NCBI GenBank assembly: GCA_036389295.1
Contig: DASVQB010000060.1
Coordinates: 62,001-126,000, forward strand
Length of the DNA: 64,000 bases
Reading direction: 5' to 3'
DNA from: AC-37 sp036389295
Lineage (GTDB): Bacteria > Actinomycetota > Thermoleophilia > Solirubrobacterales > Thermoleophilaceae
Shown one piece after another: positions 60,643-64,000 of this stretch (its first letter is position 1; the number at the start of each line of letters is the position of its first letter). Both the position numbers and the translations under genes were made by a program. The notes beneath the pieces are model-generated. The model was not told the origin of the DNA, did no database searches, and was given only the letters and a program-made list of their open reading frames with translations.

Positions 60643-60715
60643 GCGGACGTAGCTCAGTTGGTAGAGCGTCGGCTTCCCAAGCCGAAGGTCGCGGGTTCGA
60701 GACCCGTCGTCCGCT
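60643..60715 (+). tRNA. tRNA-Gly (anticodon CCC)
   Basis: 73 bases fold as a full cloverleaf: acceptor GCGGACG with CGTCCGC plus T discriminator, D-arm AGCTCAGTTGGTAGAGC, anticodon stem TCGGC/GCCGA with loop TTCCCAA (anticodon CCC at 60676-60678, reading GGG), and T-arm GCGGG-TTCGAGA-CCCGT. The 3' CCA is not encoded. It stands at the edge of an accessory region, and tRNA genes are common integration sites. Confidence 0.96.
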
Positions 60716-60720
60716 TCGAG

Positions 60721-60747
60721 GAAACCGCACGCAATCCGGGCGGTTTC
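60721..60747 (+). terminator. Hairpin just after tRNA-Gly
   Basis: Perfect 8-bp inverted repeat GAAACCGC / GCGGTTTC with an 11-base loop, starting five bases after the tRNA. Likely the tRNA terminator. Confidence 0.65.
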
Positions 60748-60933
60748 GGGCGGGTGCCCTCCTGCCAGTAAGTGCGGCTCGGGGCCGAGATGGCAACTCA
60801 GGTGGCAACATTGCGTCAAGTCGCGCCCGTCGGCCCCCCTTCCCGCGGAGAAGTTGCGCGGTCGGACGGCGACCGATCACCGGATCCACGCGCACGGCAC
60901 ACTCGAAAAAACAGAGGAGGGCGTGCGCCTCGG
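60748..60933. other. Non-coding start of the tRNA-linked accessory region
   Basis: No gene is supported here. Two direct TGGCAAC repeats (60791-60797 and 60803-60809, 12 bases apart) resemble short integrase arm-type or regulatory repeats. Base composition drops below the genome average from here to the window end. Confidence 0.35.
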
Positions 60934-61150
60934 TTACACCTCGCCCCCGTCGGTGAGGCCGCAAGCCGTGCACCGGAAGCCCGCATACATGTCGTCGCGT
61001 CGCTCATCTACATCAGACCAGCCACAAAGCTGGTCGAACGCCTGCACCGCACCGCGGGCAGCACACAAGGGGGCCGTAGCCTTCGAAGTACACGACCTCG
61101 ATCCCGGCCTCATTGAGGTGACGCCCGTAGAAAGCTCCGAGTAGCTAGTA
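60934..61150 (-). pseudogene. Possible frameshifted small zinc-ribbon protein
   Basis: One minus-strand frame reads LNEAGIEVVYFEGYGPLVCC followed by PRCGAG, and the adjacent +1 frame goes on with QLCGWSDVDERRDDMYAGFR and CTACGLTDGGEV before TAA at 60934. Joined by a single-base shift near 61045-61055 this makes a CPRC...CTAC zinc ribbon. No clear start codon is visible. It may be a decayed gene, or a sequencing indel in an active one. Confidence 0.35.
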
Positions 61151-61189
61151 CCTGACCAGGCCGCTCGGCTTAGTCCGCCCAACTCCGGA

Positions 61190-64000
61190 TCAGCTAGACG
61201 CTGAAGCGCCGAGAAGTTCCTCGACCCGTTCCTCAATCCTCGTGCCGACGCCATCGGCATCTAGATGCGCGCGCACGAGTTGACGCGCTCTCGCCGTCGG
61301 GGCGCTCTCGTCGAGCGAAAAGCCGGCCGCTACGGCCTCTCCTCTAGCTGCGAGTGTCGCGAGGTCGCGATGGAGTTCGTCTTCGTCGTCGTACTGCGGA
61401 ATCGCTACGCGGAAGGGTGCACGGTGGATGTTCCGTGCGCCGAACAGCCCTTTCGCCAGGGCGTCCTCGATGCGTGACTGAAGCGCTCGGCTGTTCAGCA
61501 CCGCGCACAGGTAGCCGCCCTCCTCCGCGGACTGCACCGGTGCCCAATAGAGCGCGTGATCCACGACAGTCCGCGGCTCCGTGATACGTGCGGCCGTCAC
61601 GATGGCTCCACGGCCCGTATACACGACGCGATGCGGTGCCAGCGGGAACTGGTTCGTGAGTTTGCTCTGGTAGTTGATCTGGCCAAGCAGGTCATGGCGC
61701 GTGGAGGCGGGCTTGTGCTTCGCGTAGATCTGCTCCGCGTCGCGCCACCACTGAGCGAGGTGCGGGAAATCCTCGATGAGGACGCCGCCCGCATCCAGAA
61801 GCTGCGAGCCGTCGTACGGGATCACAGCGAGCTTCGTGTGGCGGACCCGGAACGGAAGCAAGCTCTCACCAAGCACGATTGGGTAGACGAAGCGGTCCTC
61901 GATCTGCCCCGTCTGACTCGGGAGTTGGCTCCAAGGGGGCCGCTCCGGACTTGTCCGATCGCTCTCGACTTCAAGCTGACCCGCGGGAAGACCGAGCTTC
62001 GTCGCCGGCCGCTCGAAGACCGTCAGCAGGACGCGAGGGACTAAATTCGCGCCCTGTCGGACGAGCGCGCCGTAGGGGGAAATGTAGTCCCCCGTGGCGA
62101 CGATGACCGGTCCCTCCGCTTGACTCAGAAGCTCCTTGACTTCCGACCACGGCCGGTAATGGTCGGGAACGTGCCCTTCCCACCAGAGTGCCACGTCAGG
62201 CATGGGCCGACTCTGTAGCGCTTCGGTGCGAGAGCCGAAGACCACGCATGCGGGAATGGGGAAGGGCTGCGGGCGGACGCCGCTCAGTTCCCATGGTTGA
62301 TCGAAGGCCACCGTCAGAGCGCTCTCTTTGCTCGCGTAGTTCGCCGCTCGAAAGCCCTCGTACTGAGGGCGCGAGAGGGCGGCGTAAGGCATGACGAAGC
62401 CGAACCGCCCCCCGCCGGTCAGGTACAGCTCGCAGCTCCGCTCGACGAAAAGCCCCGCGAAATCTTGACTCGTGACGACCTGTGCCGCCGCCCACAGGTG
62501 GCGCTCAGTCGAGAGTCGCCTGAACTCCTGCTGCATCGCCTCTGACATCGCGTTGTAACGCAGCCACGGTGGGTTCCCGACCAGCCGGTCTACGCGATGC
62601 TCAGGACGGGTGAACTCGTACGGCCGCGCGAGGTTCCGAACGTAATAGCCCCAGATGTGGTCTCGACCGTGATCGTGTAGGTGGCACAGCGCGACGAACG
62701 TCGTCTCGAGTTCCGCGCGGTCTGCGTTTGGCACGTCGTATCGCTTCAGGACCGCCTTGATGGAGGGGGGCTTGCTTCCGGGGGTCCGGTCGGCTGCGTA
62801 CCGGGCGAGTTCTTCGACCAGTCGGTCGAACTGCGCGGCATCCGCGACGACTGACTCCGGGAAGGACAGGGCGCGGGCGAACAGCTCCAATCCGTCGGTC
62901 GTGTAGATCGTTATGCCGCCCGTTGACAGGACGCTCGTGTCTTGCGCGAACTGGATGCTGTCACCGAGGTAAACAGGAATCGAAAGCCGCCCTCGATCCT
63001 GGAGACGGTCGCTGCCGATGGCGAGGAGGTACGTCACTCGAGCCAGGGTCACGGCGACCGGATGAAGATCGACTCCGAACACCCGCCGCGTGACGGTCTC
63101 GACCGCCTCGGCGTTCGCAACGCCGGCCGCGTCGGCTGCCTGCAGGTAGCGCCTTACCGCCCAGAACAGAAAGGTTCCGCTGCCACACGCTGGGTCGAGA
63201 ACTCTCTGATCGAGCGGCTCGTCCACGACCTCCTCGACCATTCGCTCCGCCAGCCAGTCCGGGGTGTAGTACTCACCGAGCTGGTGGCGGGTTTCCGCGT
63301 CGATGACGGACTCGTAGAGAACCTTCAGCACGTCGTGGTCAACTTGCGTCCAGTCGAAGCGCGAGAGGCGTGCGGCTAACCCCTCTACGAAGGACGCGCC
63401 CAAGTCGCTTTCCACCGGCCAGTCGAAGAAGTCCGCCTCGACGACGCCGGTTATCCCTCGTTCGCGGAAGGCGTCTCCGGCGACGAGTTCACGCGGCGAT
63501 ACCGCCCCGCCTCGAAGGTCGAAGCCCATCAGAGTATGGGCGATTACCTCAGCGGTAAGGACGAGGTACGTGTGCTCGATAAACAGCTGGTCGTCATCGG
63601 TGAAGTGCGTGCCGAACGCGGCTGCGAGCAGACGCGACCAGAGTTCGCGCTTGAGTCGGACCTCCGAGTCGTCCTTGTGCTGGAGGTAAACGGTCCGCAG
63701 CTCCGCGAGATCAAGTCTCGATCCTGGTGACGCCGCGCCGAGCTTCCGCTCAACCTCACGCGGGGTAGGCAGGAGTTGCTCCGCGGTGGAAAGAACGCCT
63801 TCGAGCCAGACGAGCAAGCCGTCGACGTCGGGGTTTTCCGACTTGACCGCGAAGGTCGAGATCGACTCCAGCATCCCGTACGGCACGTGGAGGTGGAACA
63901 GCTCCCAGTCTGCACCGTCCGTGAGCAACCCGACGTACCGCTGGCCCAGTTCTTCCGTGCGGTCCGCGACGTAGCCCTGCAACTGGTCAGCGGCCTCCGT
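61190..64000 (-). CDS. Eco57I-like adenine-specific DNA methyltransferase / Type IIG-type restriction protein, partial (N-terminus outside window)
   Basis: 936 codons are visible and the frame stays open to the right edge. The N-part with LLTDGADWELFHLHVPYG resembles the nuclease-side region of Type IIG or type I-like enzymes. The N6-adenine methyltransferase core has GEYYTPDWLAERMV, SAM-binding LDPACGSGTFLFWAVRR near 275 and catalytic VGNPPWLRYN near 475. The C-terminal half (from about 590) fits target recognition. It modifies and perhaps cuts foreign DNA. Lower G+C than the window average and the tRNA neighbour suggest horizontal gain. Whether a full nuclease (PD-ExK) is present cannot be seen. 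Confidence 0.9.
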   Translation of the reverse strand, partial: TEAADQLQGYVADRTEELGQRYVGLLTDGADWELFHLHVPYGMLESISTFAVKSENPDVDGLLVWLEGVLSTAEQLLPTPREVERKLGAASPGSRLDLAELRTVYLQHKDDSEVRLKRELWSRLLAAAFGTHFTDDDQLFIEHTYLVLTAEVIAHTLMGFDLRGGAVSPRELVAGDAFRERGITGVVEADFFDWPVESDLGASFVEGLAARLSRFDWTQVDHDVLKVLYESVIDAETRHQLGEYYTPDWLAERMVEEVVDEPLDQRVLDPACGSGTFLFWAVRRYLQAADAAGVANAEAVETVTRRVFGVDLHPVAVTLARVTYLLAIGSDRLQDRGRLSIPVYLGDSIQFAQDTSVLSTGGITIYTTDGLELFARALSFPESVVADAAQFDRLVEELARYAADRTPGSKPPSIKAVLKRYDVPNADRAELETTFVALCHLHDHGRDHIWGYYVRNLARPYEFTRPEHRVDRLVGNPPWLRYNAMSEAMQQEFRRLSTERHLWAAAQVVTSQDFAGLFVERSCELYLTGGGRFGFVMPYAALSRPQYEGFRAANYASKESALTVAFDQPWELSGVRPQPFPIPACVVFGSRTEALQSRPMPDVALWWEGHVPDHYRPWSEVKELLSQAEGPVIVATGDYISPYGALVRQGANLVPRVLLTVFERPATKLGLPAGQLEVESDRTSPERPPWSQLPSQTGQIEDRFVYPIVLGESLLPFRVRHTKLAVIPYDGSQLLDAGGVLIEDFPHLAQWWRDAEQIYAKHKPASTRHDLLGQINYQSKLTNQFPLAPHRVVYTGRGAIVTAARITEPRTVVDHALYWAPVQSAEEGGYLCAVLNSRALQSRIEDALAKGLFGARNIHRAPFRVAIPQYDDEDELHRDLATLAARGEAVAAGFSLDESAPTARARQLVRAHLDADGVGTRIEERVEELLGASASS

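Noticed and set aside
60472..60819. Minus-strand ORF with SRTRDLRLGKPTLYQLSY
   Set aside because: It is the antisense reading of tRNA-Gly, a well-known source of false protein annotations.

Overview
The window is about 64 kb of very GC-rich DNA. Gene content points to a high-GC Gram-positive bacterium, most likely an actinobacterium of the Thermoleophilia type (Solirubrobacterales/Gaiellales). Supporting signs are an actinobacterial c-di-AMP riboswitch ahead of a cell-wall transglycosylase, an F420-type luciferase-like oxidoreductase, a uvrC-rapZ-gap-pgk-tpi cluster, abundant GTG starts, GTGA stop/start overlaps at most operon junctions, and TANNNT boxes 6-11 nt before many start codons (apparently leaderless transcripts). 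The taxon is inferred from gene style; no rRNA is present.

Layout. 1-6.2 kb: an edge-cut F420-type oxidoreductase, an RpoD-family sigma factor, a secreted LVIVD protein, then a repair operon of UdgX plus the three LigD activities as separate overlapping genes (phosphoesterase, ligase, polymerase). 6.3-12 kb: a PRC-barrel-like protein, a KRGAS-repeat basic protein, an MMPL transporter and a large secreted PKD protein. 12-18.3 kb: c-di-AMP riboswitch and peptidoglycan-binding transglycosylase, a mini-ORF resembling the start of a STAS domain coupled to a GAF/PAS/SpoIIE phosphatase, an amine oxidase, YjbQ and an SDR. 18.3-22.5 kb: a minus-strand cluster around a SipW-type signal peptidase with several camelysin/TasA-like secreted proteins. 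22.5-29.2 kb: glycosyltransferase, YgjP-type metallopeptidase, GNAT, ABC-2 exporter, crotonase, pyrophosphatase and small membrane proteins.

29.4-32.4 kb: a compact Tad-like operon (two TadE-like pseudopilins, a degenerate CpaE/TadZ-like protein) ending in an unusual fusion of a TadG-like anchor with a VanY-type carboxypeptidase and a lytic transglycosylase. A 104-bp copy of the 3' end of this fusion gene recurs 1.9 kb downstream, bracketing an accessory segment with lower-GC secreted-protein genes and apparently decayed coding sequence; vapBC follows directly. 35-39.9 kb: a KsdD/fumarate-reductase-like flavoprotein, ArsC-like protein, membrane protein, DegT aminotransferase and NAD epimerase.

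40-49.4 kb is the conserved core: uvrC, rapZ, gapA, pgk, tpiA, gpmI, hsp20 and tgt. yvcK and whiA, usually between rapZ and gapA in actinobacteria, are absent. 49.4-60.6 kb: a signalling operon (phosphoesterase, lipoprotein, Ser/Thr kinase, hydrolase-adenylate cyclase fusion), Ste24-like protease, DUF3467, rlmH, argS, a cytochrome c maturation set (ResA/CcmG, CcmH, CcdA) and a secreted protein with about forty xDPPx repeats. The window ends with tRNA-Gly(CCC) followed by lower-GC DNA carrying a broken zinc-ribbon ORF and a large Eco57I-like adenine methyltransferase/restriction protein cut by the window end, a typical tRNA-linked defence island.
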